Counted from the first letter of the stretch, positions 21,316 through 34,224 are shown. The stretch: 64,000 bases of DNA from Glossina fuscipes (GCF_014805625.2 NW_023998421.1:6951426-7015425); one strand, 5' to 3'. A program made the numbers and translations. Notes: a model not told the origin generated them from the letters alone.

Positions 21316-22635
21316 CTGCTCATTTATAAGCAGTCAAATGAATATCATTAGGTTTCAATTAAGTATAACCAACCGGCAAAATAGTAACGTAGACTATTAT
21401 AGAATGAGGAATAGCAACAAGAAGAGAGCATCGAGATAGAATGCTCAGTTGTGCGTCTTTCGTGCTGTCGCTCTGCAATGAAATGACGATAACAACTTGA
21501 ACGCCGTTAGAAAACCCGAAATGTTTGTTTGGTAAAAAGGCCAACCTGTTGTTGTTTCTCGACATAAAAGTGTCAAGGCAAAGTGATGCCTTTGAAAAAG
21601 ATCTAAATCAAATCCTTTACATAACCTTGCTTGGTAGTAAACACCAGAAAACGTTGCTATAAACTTAAATAAAATATTCATAGCAAAAGTAAAGTAATAA
21701 AAATAAATAAGTAAAGTATGCAGTAATATACATTGAATGTGTGTGTATGCGTATTTTATTAAAAAAAAAGACCTAATATAAAGCATATCATATGATCTGT
21801 TAAAGACAGTCTTTAAATATTTTTGTGCATGCATGCATACTTTGTGCATACAGTAAACACAGGCAGGTTCTCAAAGCATTTTAACAAAGAAATCACGTAA
21901 CGTTTATGTGTGTTTAGGTTAAAACACAAAATGTATACAAGAATGGGAAAACATAAGCAAACAAAATCAAGGACATGTAAGAAATTTCATATAGTGAGAG
22001 ATGGAGATAAACATTTGCAATTTGCATCTCCTCGGACATTGTAAAAAACTCTTGCACAGGCAAATGGAATTTAAAGCTTATGAATTATATAAATTGAAAA
22101 ACAAATGTATTTTATTAGAAAAATAAATCTTTCGAATTTTAAGAAAAATGTCAAATGCACATGTGCTTAAGAAAGATCAAATAGATCTTAGATGCCTCTT
22201 AGATGCTTAGATGTTTACTTACAAATTTTTTCAAAAGCATTAAGCATGCATTCAGAGACCTATTGCAACTTCATTACGCAGCCATCTAAAGATTAAGTCA
22301 TCCATGTTTAAATGTATTATCCAGGGAAGCTCTCAAACTCGTGAAAATAATCCTTTTAATCATAGCACGTAATCCTCCGAATCTAATATTTCATCATCCA
22401 CAGGATCCTTACTTTACCTTAGTTTAAGCATTTGTCACCGAAATAGAATGGATAAATAAGCTATGGTTTCTTCATTTTCCACTTTAGAGTTCTCAGTTTA
22501 TTTCAATAGCTATTGCAGCCTTTGGTAAAACATTTTAATGCCGCTCCATTCGTGTCGGCTTTGATAATTAAAGGATAAATCGTAGTGCCGTCGGTAATCA
22601 CCAATAATAATAAGTACGAAAATAATAGTCCGCTG

Positions 22636-22675
22636 TGACCGAATCTTCTGTACCCACCACCATTACCCTAAAATA
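22636..22675 (-). repeat. Family-2 repeat terminal fragment
   Basis: GTGACCGAATCTTCTGTACC followed by CACCACCATTACCCT matches, in reverse, the right end of the copy at 9.5 kb (AAGGGTAATGGGTATAGAAG then CGGT). Only the terminus is present. Confidence 0.5.
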
Positions 22676-23872
22676 AGTTATAACGAATCTAAGAAAGAAA
22701 AAAATTAATTTTCATTCTCTATAATACTTGATAGGCGTGGCTGATTTCTTCCATTTGTGTGGAATAAAAGTGAAAATTTATATTACGTATCGGTTGCGGT
22801 TTATAAGTAACGAGCAAACAACAGAAAAGCAAAACTGTTCTCAGTTTATACTGCATCGTAGACGCGTCCTTTGACGGATTTTTGAGCCATTTTGAAATTC
22901 TTTTGCAAAAACTGAACGCAGTCTCGAGCGGGATGTTACATAAAGAAAAATGCCTAAATCCTTTCAGAATTTAACGGCGATTGAGACTGTATATACTCTA
23001 CGGAGTCTTTGAATCTTGTGCATTTATTTATCTTCACCCTTTGGCGGTATTATAATAACAGCGCTACATGAATAGTATGTACCACTAAAAAGCTCTAAGA
23101 ATAACCAAAATTGCTTCTTCATCTAACATTGAAATCTTCTTTTGGGAGCAAATCTAATTATCGTGCTATCTCTCTTCCTTAACCAGATTATGTAGCAGGC
23201 AGCCCTAAGAATATATGATATCTTGCAAGAGATTCATAAGTGAATTTAAATTTTTATAAAATACACAAATGCACACGCACACAGAATGAGAAAATTTGTA
23301 AACGAAAAGAGAAGAAAAAGACCAATGATTTATTTCAAATTTCTAAGGGATTTTCTAAATTTCATTTCAAGATTGTGTACGTAGCCTACTTGAAATTTCT
23401 TCTTTTTTTTCTTAAGTTATATGAATTGGAATATTGAATATTGTAGGCATTAAAATTTTCAATTTTGTTGATGACAATACTTCGAAACGTTAATAATATC
23501 AAACCAACAAATAGTTTTACTTATTAATTGTCTTATTTTTTCATCTCGAGTTAAGTGTTGCTCGTATAAATTTATACTGGTTATCTTGTTTTTTACTTCT
23601 TCTTATTCATCTGCAATTAAACCAAACTTGCGCGGCTTTTCGTGTATCATACAAGGTACTTTTGCCCCGATAGGTCAGCGAGGCAGACATAGATTTTATG
23701 TGAACAAACCTAAGCGAATCAGTTCGACGGAAAAATTTATTGGCTTTGCCTACATGTAAACATATGGCGAATGGGGAAACATGAGAGAGGGAAATGAAGT
23801 AAAAAGAGGATTTCTGTCCATCTCGAGAGCACTAAACTTATGCTTCTGACTACTTTTGCACTTTCGTTTACG

Positions 23873-24145
23873 TTACATCCATGATTTGTGTTGCAATCCC
23901 ATACAATGTTTTTGATTTCTTTTCCATGGTTTGCTACGAGCACTTTTTTCGTTTTTCCTAAGTAAAACAAGCAATACAAAATACACTAACACTATATTAT
24001 CGATTCTTAATTGGACACAAAATAAAGCAACGAGCTCGTGCATTGCAACGTAGTCTTCATACATTTGAGAATTTGTTGATCTTTTGATCTCAAGGAGTAG
24101 TGAGTTCACTAACACAGGTTTGGCTTTTCTGCTTAAATTTTTCAA
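23873..24145 (-). other. Minus-strand ORF (90 aa) with one hydrophobic segment
   Basis: ATG at 24145 opens 90 codons (MKNLSRKAKPVLVNSLLLEI at the start) with one membrane-like segment IDNIVLVYFVLLVLL at ~49-63, followed by a basic tail. A second open frame overlaps it downstream. No family, splice or poly(A) support was found. It may be accidental. Confidence 0.15.
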
Positions 24146-24747
24146 CTTTTTAGACGATTATAAAATTTCGACACGAGCCAAGGTCCGTCGTTGTGTTAGC
24201 AGTTAATGTGGATACTTGTCTTGTTGGTCAGCTTCACGCTGTCCGCTGACACAAGAGGTTATTTGAGCATAAACATGCGCTTTCCAATGAATACGACAAA
24301 CCCTATAAGCTAGCGATTTTATGGCGCGTGAATGGCCAAGCAAACACTCTGAAAAATGTTCTGAGGGTCCCTTAATTTATAGTTGCGAGTCTTTAAGCTA
24401 ATCGCACCTACCGCAATATCCCTCGAAGGATTAAGGTTCATCGTCATCGTCGCTCCTGTCGAAGTTTTCCTAGACCCGTGCGACTACCTATCACTCTTAC
24501 GCTAGCATCGCTTAAGAAATCAAGTGCAATAGTGGAGTCCCTTTCAGTTCATGTGTCATATATTGTAAGTGAGAATTCTTATCTCCATGATACTTTCATC
24601 TATTTTATAAATCTTCGCCGTAGATATTACTAATGCTGAGTACTCGGAGTACTATAATAGCTTAAACCTTAAGCTCTTCTTACTCGACAGTTCTTTGATC
24701 ATCGTCCAGAGGTCACGGCGTCTCACCAAAGTAAAAAAGGGAAAAAT

Positions 24748-24935
24748 ATGAATACTCATATTCATAGCCTTATTCATATATTGATATTGCTCTATTCCTA
24801 TGTATATTCATATGTATATTCATTTACATTCCTATTCATATCCATGTTGATATTAACATTCATAGTCATATTCGCATTCGTACTCATATTTATATTCATA
24901 TTCGCATCCATGTTCATATTCATAATCATATGCGC
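24748..24935 (+). repeat. Hexamer minisatellite based on ATTCAT/CATATT
   Basis: About 190 bases of imperfect CATATT/TATTCA units form this array. It is strand-asymmetric and encodes only I/F/Y/S/H-rich nonsense. The open frame across it is a by-product of the repeat. Confidence 0.85.
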
Positions 24936-27900
24936 ACTTTGAAAAAAAAAAAATATTATAAACTTTATAGCGTGCAGAGCTTATGTCCCCGTTTTACGAT
25001 TAATGGTTATTACACTACACTTTTTTCTTTCGCTTGGTAAATACCAAGAATGAACCAATTTTTCCTTCCTCAATAATGCTTGAAATATTTCAGTAAGTCA
25101 AGAAAGTTTTTGCGTTGATTTATTTTTCTTACAATTTTACTTTTCCTTTTATGAACGATATCAATATTAATTCAATCGAATCATTCTAAAAATTTTTCAT
25201 GCTGTGTGCTGAAAGCATTTTCCAAAGATCTTATTATACATACGAAAGTCATCTGCGCTTTATGGAAGCTCTTAGTGAATTGCAAGTGTGGTGCAACACA
25301 ATAAAGTTAAGCAAATTGGTAACGGAATACAGATGATTTAATATTAAAACATCAAAGGATTATCACTAAGAGAATCATGGAGAAAAAATTGTGTTTTTTA
25401 AATGTCAAAAGCAATCATCAAAGAGTATTAAAGCGGAAAGTAAGTCCATGTTTTTTCCAAGTGAGAACATTTATAATATATAGACAATAAATAAATAAAG
25501 ACAATAAATAAGAAATATTTAAAAAAATCATGTTATTCAAGCTTTTACGTATATGCAAGAGCAACATTTAAACATTTTTTTTGCAAAATTTTCATTTGAA
25601 AATTTGGAAAATATAATCGTTAAGGCATGATCTTCGGGGAGTCTTTCGAACAAAAGCATACTCGCTGCTGTCAGGAGAACTTGTGATAGTTTCAAATGAA
25701 ATCAAAAAACCAAGTACTTTCTATTAGTAGGTGAGTATAGTACGGAATTGAAATTCTGAAGGGACTCGTAAGGAAACGGTACAATTTCAATGAAATCCGC
25801 ACAATATATTGTTCTGTAAAAAATATGGGCAAAGAGAAAAACCTCTTCTCAAACTCGTGTTTTCGTTTCAGAGACCAGAGTGTCCACCGATTTCAAGAAT
25901 AGAGATTTACGAAAAAGCCGACTAAATATTGAAGTTTTAATAATAGAGTAACAAGTAGTCTTTACAACTATTGAGACAGACTTTCTTTTCTACATTTTTC
26001 ATTTGAAATTTGGATAAATGTTCTCAACGTGTTATACTATTAGATAAAACAATAAAAAAATAATAATTTTTGAAATTTCAAAACACCATGTAAACCCCGA
26101 AAGGCTATAAACAATTAAATTTTGGATATCGTAGTGTCTCTCTGAATAAAACGTCTAAGTTGTAAAGCGAGCTAACACCAATTTTTTATCATTTTAAATA
26201 TTTGGAGAGATTTGCAACCATATCCCATCCGGAAATGCGATGTTTTAACAACGCAATTAAATCTTAGCGTTCACCACGGAAGAATATATATAAGAAACAT
26301 GTTAGCTATGCTCTTTCGATTGTAACAACAGACAATGCGCAAGAAATCCAACATCTTGCTACCTGCAATACCTTTTTCACATGTTTTTCTAATATATCAC
26401 AGATTAGCCCCGTACCTCTGGATTATCGATTTGCAATACCGTACACTTGATTAAAAAAGTATTTTACAAAGTTAAGTTTACTGAAATTAGAAACTTGGCA
26501 CGTCATAGCAGTTCATTCTCCTTAGCTTAAACGGGAATTCGGCTTTGAAAATAAGTTACTAATACCAGATTCCACTCTATTGTTTGCGTTAAAATTTTTT
26601 TTTGCTGGAGAATACTTGTTGTTAATCTTGTCTTGTCGTAATGTTGGGGAGAGTGATGAACAAGTGAAGCCATCGTGTACGTTCGTGTGCTTAAAGTCGT
26701 AGTGGAGATATGAACGATATTTTGTTCAGAACGTAGCTACAACGTTGGAACTTCAAAATAAACCACAATTTCTTTTCACTTGTTTTTCTTCTCAATTTTA
26801 CATAGTAACACTTTTGCGGAAAAAATCTTCATAAACAAACGCATAAACTACAATCCTTAAGGCGATAAATGTAAGATTAACATTTCTTAACAGCTCTTGT
26901 GAGATTTGTGATCTCTATGTTTGAGTGAATGAGATGAATAGAATGATAAAACCGCTGTATCTACATATATGTAGATTTATTTATATTTATTTACATATTT
27001 ACTCAATCCACATTCACATACTTTTTTTATTTATGCATTTCACTATCTCTAAGTTTTCTGATCGCTTGCTTGCTGTTACACGTGGAAGTTTAATGCAGCT
27101 TATCCATGTATACGCGTAAACGTATGTCCTGATTTCATGTGTGCACTTGGTCAACCATAAAAAATATGGCGAGCGCGACATCCATCAAGTGGGAAATCAA
27201 CAAAATAGTTGACTTCATTCACACATTTCAACCGCAAAAATTACGCGTTTTTTTTCTTTGCTTTGCCAAACAAATCAATCACTTTCAAAGTGAATGCACC
27301 GAAAAATGGCAATGCAATGTGGTTTTTATCTCCTGTTTTGTTTTCAACTCAGGTGTAAACAATTCAATTCACTTAAAGAAACTTGCCTGTCAAAGCGCAA
27401 CAGCAAATGGATATAAATAAAAAAAAGCATGCATAAATGCGCGTAAGGTATTGCAGAATAGACCGATGGAACCAATATTTAAATTTTTCCTTAAATAAAT
27501 CAATTTTTACGCTTTTTGTATAAAGAAGATAACGTTAAGTTAAGCTTTGCCAGTCTGCTCGAAGTATATCGACGTTTTAAGCCCTTTGCAATGCACGCAT
27601 TGATCTATAGCCAACTCTGTAAAAATCTATTATATTGATTTTTGTAAATAACGGCTTAGAATTACTTCTACCTATTGCAGCTTCATTTGCTGGTGTCCGA
27701 TATCACGATTGCATTTCATCTTTCAGTTCGTATGAGGGAGATCGGAAGTTTTTTTATTTCTTTCCTTCCTACCACCACAGTGTGAGCAATATCCGAAACT
27801 ATCTTTCACTTTGGCCTGGCACTTTTGCTTCGACTTTTAGGAGTTTCATGGAGGCTGGGGTTGGTCGGGAGGGCGGAAAGAGCGCAAATGGGCCACGCTC

Positions 27901-30900
27901 GTAATAGAAGATGGGACTGGGGGAAGGCTCATTCTTACAGTGCGTCTACATCTGTCGCGCGAGGACTAATTAAGTCCACGGCGACGAGTGGCATTTTCTT
28001 ACCTCCCCTGTATCATCAGGTACCGTGAAGTTAAGCCTTCATGGTAGAAGACCTTATAAGCTACGTACTACTGAACATTGTAAATGTTCGATTTAATCGA
28101 ATTCACCTCTCTGCCTAGCTTCTATCATTACGACGAGCATTTCAAAATGGTGTTTTGAATAGTAAGCTCGGATTCTTCATGTTTTCTTTTTTTCTCAAGC
28201 ACATGTCAGTCCCTAAATCTCTTCATATTCCCTATAGCAATAGTATGGCCAATGTAACCGTGCTACTGCTAGAAAAAAATACTTTGCAATATTTATACAT
28301 ATATAGATTTGAACATAAAATTTTGTTTTAAGGCCAACAAGCTTTGGTTTACCTCGTTTCCATGTTAAAGCGCAAACTATCATTCGATATTATTTGCTTA
28401 TCTCAGAGGCAAAAAATATATAAGCGGATATATTGTGTTGTCTTTGCTTAAGTGTATATTGGAGGCAACATATGAAAAGTTGTTATAAGACGATGTATTT
28501 ATGTACGATACGGAGGAATAGGCTCCGTACATTAAGGCAGCACGTATATAATTTTAGTGAAATAAACCAAAGCAAATCAAACAATTTTCGGTTATATGAG
28601 ATATTATATTAATGTGTAGAATTATTTCCTTAAGAGACGAGAAAATGTAACTAATTTTAGTTTACGATTGTGTGTGATTATACTAAGCAATAGTATTTCT
28701 ATTGGTAAACAGCGAGGATATGTACTGTGATTTGTATTGTTAAATAGTTTCCATTGGAAAAATTGGTTTATCACAAAAAAAAAGATTTTCTAAAGGCAGT
28801 TAAAAAAATTGTGCGTATTATCTGTTTGTAGGAGGCTGGTATTAATGATTGGACATTGGCTTAACTATCAACATTTTACAATTTTTCTCAAAAATAGTTA
28901 TCCCTAATCAATTGCTACATACCAGGTCTAGTTTTCGACGACATATATTTGTGTCTATCATTATGTATTCCTGTGACCTACCACTTGTACGGAATGGCTA
29001 CAGTCACAAAAGTCAAAGGATAGGAAGCTGATGTTTGACAGAAACAATCCTTGATCGATCAAGAATGCGAGGTTAAAAAATATGCCTGGGCTTGCTACAT
29101 GCACACCCGTCATATAGAGGAAACTAAAACAAGTCCAAGCTTGTGTGTGAGCAGATCATGATCTTTTTTAATGTTGGCTTTTTAATCGATCAAAGAACAT
29201 CTGTCCCGTAATATCCGAAACGTCAGTGTATCTAGAATTAGAATCGCAAATATTAAAGCAAAATATGCTCTGCTGCTCGTCACATCACATTTTCAGAAAA
29301 ACTTTTTTAATATGTAGATTCCCCGGCTGCACGTTTGTAAATTTCTTGAAATTGAAAAAACTACGAAAAAGTTCATAACAAGCAAACAATATGCCAATGG
29401 TTGCATTTCCTGTGAAAAGCTATACAAAATATGTTCCTTTTCGTTAAATACTTTGGCACACGCTTATGTGAATCAATTTGCTAATGTGTTGAACTCCTTG
29501 GCCAGGAATTTTCTACAATTTACTAAGACTAAAGTGCACGACCACGTATCATTAAGAAAGTAGCTCCACTCAAAAAACGCACGTAAAAACGTATGTAATT
29601 TACATTTCCTGGACTTTGTAGGCAACGTTTTTCTTGTTTGCGAAATTTTATTAAAGGAAATAAGAAACACTCTCTCTAAACAATTTTCGCATGCCGATGC
29701 CCTTCTCGCTTTTCCTTCATTATTAAATTCAATTTACACGTAAGCATGCAAGCTCTCTTGCTTACTCTTGGCTCAGTAAACCAGAGGGCCTCTTTAATAT
29801 ATGCGAGCTGCATTTAATTTTACAACATTTTCATTGCACTTTACCTAACGAGCAACGTCTCTAAAGTAAAAAAAATTGAAAAGTAAAAAGAGTGCTTTAC
29901 ATACGATTGCAAACCAAACGGAAACAAGTTAAAAACTTAGAGCAGCCTTTTGATCAAATTTTCGATACTCATTATCTTGAAGAATTACAAAAATTTTTTC
30001 AATTTAATTTCATTGATTACAAACACATATAAGCTAGTTGGCAAGCTAGTTGGTTGTTAAGCTAAAACTCTTACGATTTAATCAATACTTGCTTTTCTAT
30101 GCTCGTTAAGATATTTTATCTAATCTGAGCAGAGGCACGACTTGATCATGTACATTTTCACAGTTAATCTACGGTTATTAGCATTGTTTCATTTTCGTTG
30201 CACAAACATCAACTGATTAAGAATTGTACAATAGATTATTATGAAGCATGAACAAGACGTGTTCTTATAACACGGTTGCAAAATGACGATCCTTTGCGTA
30301 CAATGCGCTAAAAGAGGTTTGTATAATGGGGACCCGAGACAGAACGATTGATAAATATTTGTAAATTTCCCTCTTTCTATCTCCGTCTCTCTTGTGAAAA
30401 AAAAAACGCTTATTATTCAACTGTCATAAAAGTTGTTGTCAAGTCGTGCCTAATTATTAAAGAAAATTGTTTTAAATAAATTGTTTTGGGTTATGATCTT
30501 ATGCTCATGGCTCAGGTATTTGTATAATTCAAGTAAGTAAGCACAGTAAGTATCGATCAAGTCTACCATGCTGCCGAAAGAATCGTCTGCGTATTCTTCG
30601 CGGGTCTTCGGATGTATGAAGCACGCTCTCCTTTGATAGCGAACATAAAAATACATTAGCTGCAAAGATACGCGACTTATTATTGAAAATTGCATACATA
30701 TGCATCGTAAAGAATAACGTCGTGACTATAAATATTAAATTCAAAAGCACATTTGTGTATAAATTCGCGTTTTTTTAACTCAAAATAGTAAATTGACTAA
30801 TATTTTATAGGACATAGATACAAACAAAATAACTTTAAATAGTTCCCACAGTGAACAAAGCGTGTGTGTGTGAGAAGATTTGTTGTGCGAGGCAATCGGG

Positions 30901-31039
30901 CGTATTAGATGGTTGCAAAATATATTCTGATTTGATACGAGAAGTTTTCCAATATTTTAATATATGAAAAGTTTTTCAGGAAAGAGCTTTGGCTGTTTGA
31001 GATATTCAGACGCATTAAGCGCCACTTTTAAGGTGAAAG
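24936..31039. other. Intergenic region, 6.1 kb
   Basis: Mostly AT-rich with no recognised gene. It contains a possible short terminal exon (25872-25925) and a less AT-rich island around 27770-28030 with short open frames on both strands but no recognisable product. A 93-codon + frame at 27139-27420 (starting GTG, with an internal Met at 27166) has no family or signal support. Confidence 0.45.
25872..25925 (+). other. Possible short terminal exon
   Basis: The acceptor-like GTGTTTTCGTTTCAG ends at 25871. The next bases read RPECPPISRIEIYEKAD and stop at 25923. It is short and its partner exon is unknown. It is listed because acceptor and coding sense coincide. Confidence 0.12.
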
Positions 31040-31400
31040 GCTTAAAATATGATATTATAGGAACGAGTATCGATTAGAAGTCACAGCGCAGCTCAAAGTA
31101 AGCTAACTGTTCAGGTAAATAGTTTTCAGTTCCAAGTAAACAAATTTTTGAATTATTTTTTAGGCTTAAGGTATCAACAAGCGTCCCAGACGTAAGCAAT
31201 GACATTAGAGAGGAGGATATAAGTCTAAGGCTTAAGCTATGACAATACACCGAAGGACATCGATCAGACGCAACAGCAACGTTCAATGTAAACCGTTGAA
31301 ATGAAAAGTTCTCAGTTCAAAGAAAGAATTTTTGAAAATATTGTTTAGGCTTAAAATGCTAACAAGCGCACAAAAATCTAACTAACTATATGCCAACTAC
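31040..31400. repeat. Tandem duplication, period ~189 bp, diverged
   Basis: Unit 1 begins GGCTTAAAATATGA at 31040 and unit 2 begins GGCTTAAGCTATGA at 31229. Within both, in order, are TATCGATTAGA/CATCGATCAGA, CTCAAAGTAAGC/TTCAATGTAAACC, TCTCAGTTC-like, AATTTTTGAA, TTTAGGCTTAA and TCAACAAGCG/CTAACAAGCG. A weaker partial unit may precede (30965-31039). It is non-coding. Confidence 0.7.
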
Positions 31401-33195
31401 TAAGATTGGCTTGACAGTCGTCTTGGCTAAGCAATAGTTCAAGATCCGCCAAATGCTACTTTTAAATCGAAACTTTTGTGATTAGGCGTGTCGCAGCATC
31501 AGATGTAGATATAGACGCACGGATAACCGAATGTAGTAGCAGCGAATCAAACGCCGTCTTACGCCAGTCAAATTGTATTTGCTTTATATGCACGGAATGT
31601 ATGTCGCTCAAACAATAACATCAACATGCCATTCTCTTATATGCTTCTTGTAGTAAGTAGTAAGGGAAAAACATTGCTTGAGTACATTTTCAAATTTTCT
31701 TCAGTGCCATCTTCGGTGGTATATAGCGCACCTTCACGTTGACATGTTAAATCCAAATGTACGATTCATTATTCACGTTCATTCCAAGCATATGACTTCA
31801 TTTGTTTGCCTCTGCTCAGTTTTTTTATGTCCTACACGCATTCTCTTTTACCTCTCGTACATAAATTCGGTGTCGATAAATTTCATTCCCACACGCTGCT
31901 ACCGTTTACTCTGCTATGGTACATATGGTGCATTGGCATTGTAATCCTGCAATTGATCCTTGGATTAAAGGTGAAATTGTGATATATTTGCATATACGAG
32001 TGATTATCTTTGACATATGATTATATGTATTAGCATAACAAATGTGACTCACTGACTGACTGTCAGAGAGTGTGTGCTTTTGTTTGCAAGTGTTCCTTTT
32101 CAATTAATTTATTTGTCGCAGATTTTCCATCAACTTTCATGTGACACGCATTGCAAACAAGGGAATAAGTAAATGGAAAATTTTGCTAACATTTTTTGTT
32201 GTAAAAATTGAAATAAAAATGAAGTAAAATATTCGTTGATTTGTAAAGCAGATAATTGCGAGATCTTTTGATTGCTAATTTTATCGCACAAGTATGAGAG
32301 AATACATAATAATTTTTTATTTTTATTGTATTTTATCGTACCAATGTTTTCATTATCATCAGACCAGAGAAACAAACTCTAGGATTAAAACTAGGATCAG
32401 CATTAGCAAGTAAGACTATCGGCGCTTCTTTTTCAGAAGGTAAAGTAGACAGCTGGCCTGGTCGCTTAAGTATATCTTTAATATATTTTATTCTCCTTAT
32501 GTTTTCCGGATATTTTCAAGACATCCACATCACTAGACACCCCGAATAGAAGTCTTTAAATTTTGGACACGTGTTGACATCCACAAAGTGCAAGTTTAAA
32601 CGTAGAATTTTGTCCGCGATTGCAACTTGGAAGAGTAAATTTTTAAGGACTTCAATGGGTCCGCTGCAATTGTGCTGCTAGTGCTCAATGCCTCTTTTTT
32701 TTAATCCAAGAATTTATTTCATTAATCTAAAATTATAATCATAATAATAATAATGTATACATTTTTAATTTTTTTTTTTTGTATTATCTAATTTTTTTTT
32801 TTATACGTCATTACTTTTATAAAAAAAAAATCGTTACATTCATATTCTGCTTTTGTGTAATATATGATTATTTCTTTGCAGATATCTCAGTTTTTTAAGT
32901 CTATTTAAATTACTTTGTTGGATGGTTGGTTGTTTGTTTTAGTTATCTTAATATGCGCCGAACTTGTTTTCAATTGTACAACGCCATGTTTACCAATACT
33001 ATCACGCCATGTTTACCAATGTATACTTGGCTGTCTGAAGTTGTTAAGTTTTTTCTAAATTCTTCTCGGAGAAAAAATTTCTTATAGATTAACGGAAAGC
33101 TAACTTTGAAAATATTTTTCTTTAAAGTTAGTTTGATTTTCCGAACTAAATAAATTTTATGTGTTTATTTAGTTTTTTCGGGAGGAAAGACATGA
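31401..33195. other. Intergenic AT-rich DNA with homopolymers
   Basis: Many T and A runs occur between 32690 and 32835, and a short direct repeat lies at 32981-33020. The open frames here start from non-ATG codons and have no support. Confidence 0.5.
32981..33020. repeat. 17-bp direct repeat, 23-bp spacing
   Basis: ACGCCATGTTTACCAAT occurs exactly at 32981-32997 and 33004-33020. Confidence 0.85.
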
Positions 33196-33264
33196 ATGAT
33201 CCCTGTAAGGAAACTTTGTACAGAACAGCGTTTCAAAAGTAAGCAAGCTAGCTGGAGCGCAGTA

Positions 33265-33482
33265 CTCAACGACTGCGCTGCATATAACGACTACACTGCA
33301 GCTAACGATTGCACCGCACTCATCGACTGCGCTGCACCTGACGATTGCGCTATACTAACGATTGCGTTGCACTTAACGACTGCCACGCACTTATCGACTG
33401 CTCTGCACCTTGCGAATGTGCTGCACCCAGCTGCGATTGCGTTTCACATGGCGACTGCGCTGCGCTTATCGACTGCGTTGCA
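33265..33482 (+). repeat. 18-bp minisatellite, 12 units, GC-rich, in an open frame
   Basis: Twelve units near consensus CTTAACGACTGCGCTGCA start at 33265, 33283, 33301, 33319, 33337, 33355, 33372, 33390, 33408, 33426, 33447 and 33465. Unit 6 has 17 bases and unit 10 has 21. The 18-base period keeps a + frame open from 33196 to 33573 (Ala/Thr/Asp/Leu-rich). That frame shifts meaning after the 17-base unit, from NDCAA-type to TALHL-type repeats. Translation is therefore doubtful and a non-coding satellite is more likely. Confidence 0.85.
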
Positions 33483-33608
33483 TTTAACAGGGGGCGCGCT
33501 ACTTCTGGCAAAAAACTTTGAATTTTTATCTTGTTACTTAAATTCGAATTTATCTTCCCACCCTTTTAAATAATCATATCTCTATACTTACACAATAGTT
33601 ATTTTCAG

Positions 33609-33716
33609 TACTTTATCAGTGGCCGTCATAACCTAAGAGGCGCATTGTGCAGAAATAAGAAAAAGAGGAAACCGAAGAAATATTACCTTATAATAGGTGA
33701 AGAACCTTGTGTTTAG
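33609..33716 (+). other. Candidate terminal exon (35 codons) with nearby poly(A) signal
   Basis: Acceptor-like CAATAGTTATTTTCAG ends at 33608. The open frame then reads YFISGRHNLRGALCRNKKKR and KPKKYYLIIGEEPCV to TAG at 33714. AATAAA follows at 33745, 28 bases after the stop. The basic cluster followed by a hydrophobic/acidic tail is gene-like, but the partner exon is unknown. The minisatellite frame just upstream (ending 33573) has no clear donor. Confidence 0.25.
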
Positions 33717-33744
33717 AAATTGATACGATATATACGAAAGTTTC

Positions 33745-33750
33745 AATAAA
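33745..33750 (+). terminator. AATAAA following the 33.6-kb candidate exon
   Basis: The spacing fits a poly(A) signal for a transcript ending near 33770. AATAAA is common in AT-rich DNA, so the support is conditional on the exon. Confidence 0.2.
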
Positions 33751-33800
33751 TTATATTTCGTTCGGGACAAAGAGCAAAGCGAATTCCAAAGCTTTTAAAC

Positions 33801-33818
33801 TGGGGCTTATAAGCCCCA
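33801..33818. other. Perfect 18-bp palindrome
   Basis: TGGGGCTTATAAGCCCCA is exactly self-complementary. A second perfect short stem, TCCTCG-CCGC-CGAGGA, lies ~45 bases downstream. Their function is unknown. Confidence 0.8.
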
Positions 33819-33964
33819 ATAAGAAAAGAAATGTGTCATGAAACTCTTGAATTTTTTCTTTTCCTCGCCGCCGAGGATTCAAAAATTTTTCTTTAGACAA
33901 AGAAAAAAAAATAAATAAAATAAAAATAAAATAAAATGAATGATATAATAAAAAAACAAACTAA

Positions 33965-34192
33965 ATGAACGAAAAGGTCTGGTCAGTTTCCGGCTGTGCG
34001 TCTGTCGCCAGTGGGTCAGTCGGTCATCGTCTAGCGTCGGCCCTACATGGCCACCATGTGCACGCCCCTACACCTCAGCCACAGCGGTGGCAGCGCACGC
34101 TTAGCCACACATGGGTAACAACAAAATCGGATAACTTAAGGAAAAGATAACATAACTTACAGTACAAGCAAGGTGGTAGTGTTCGTTTCTTG
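33965..34192 (+). other. GC-rich island ending at a strong donor-like site
   Basis: About 33975-34110 is distinctly GC-rich for the window. It is open in + frame from ATG 33965 (with VHAPTPQPQRWQRTLSHTWV) to TAA 34150. Downstream, TTTCTTG|GTGAGTATC at 34192/34193 is a near-consensus 5' splice site. This could be a 5' exon or untranslated exon, but the frame does not reach the donor. No family is recognised. Confidence 0.2.
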
Positions 34193-34224
34193 GTGAGTAT
34201 CACTGCTTTCACTGTCGGCTGCAG

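Larger units (their letters stand above)
21316..24747. other. Intergenic region with one repeat fragment
   Basis: AT-rich. It contains a family-2 end fragment (22636-22675) and a minus-strand open frame (23873-24145). The longest other minus frame (21445-21849) is hydrophobic and AT-driven and is not supported as a gene. Confidence 0.5.

Noticed and set aside
21445..21849. 134-codon minus frame rich in F/Y/L/I
   Set aside because: Non-consensus start, AT-driven hydrophobic composition, no domain and no signal support.
24748..24942. 64-codon hydrophobic + frame
   Set aside because: Translation of the ATTCAT hexamer array.
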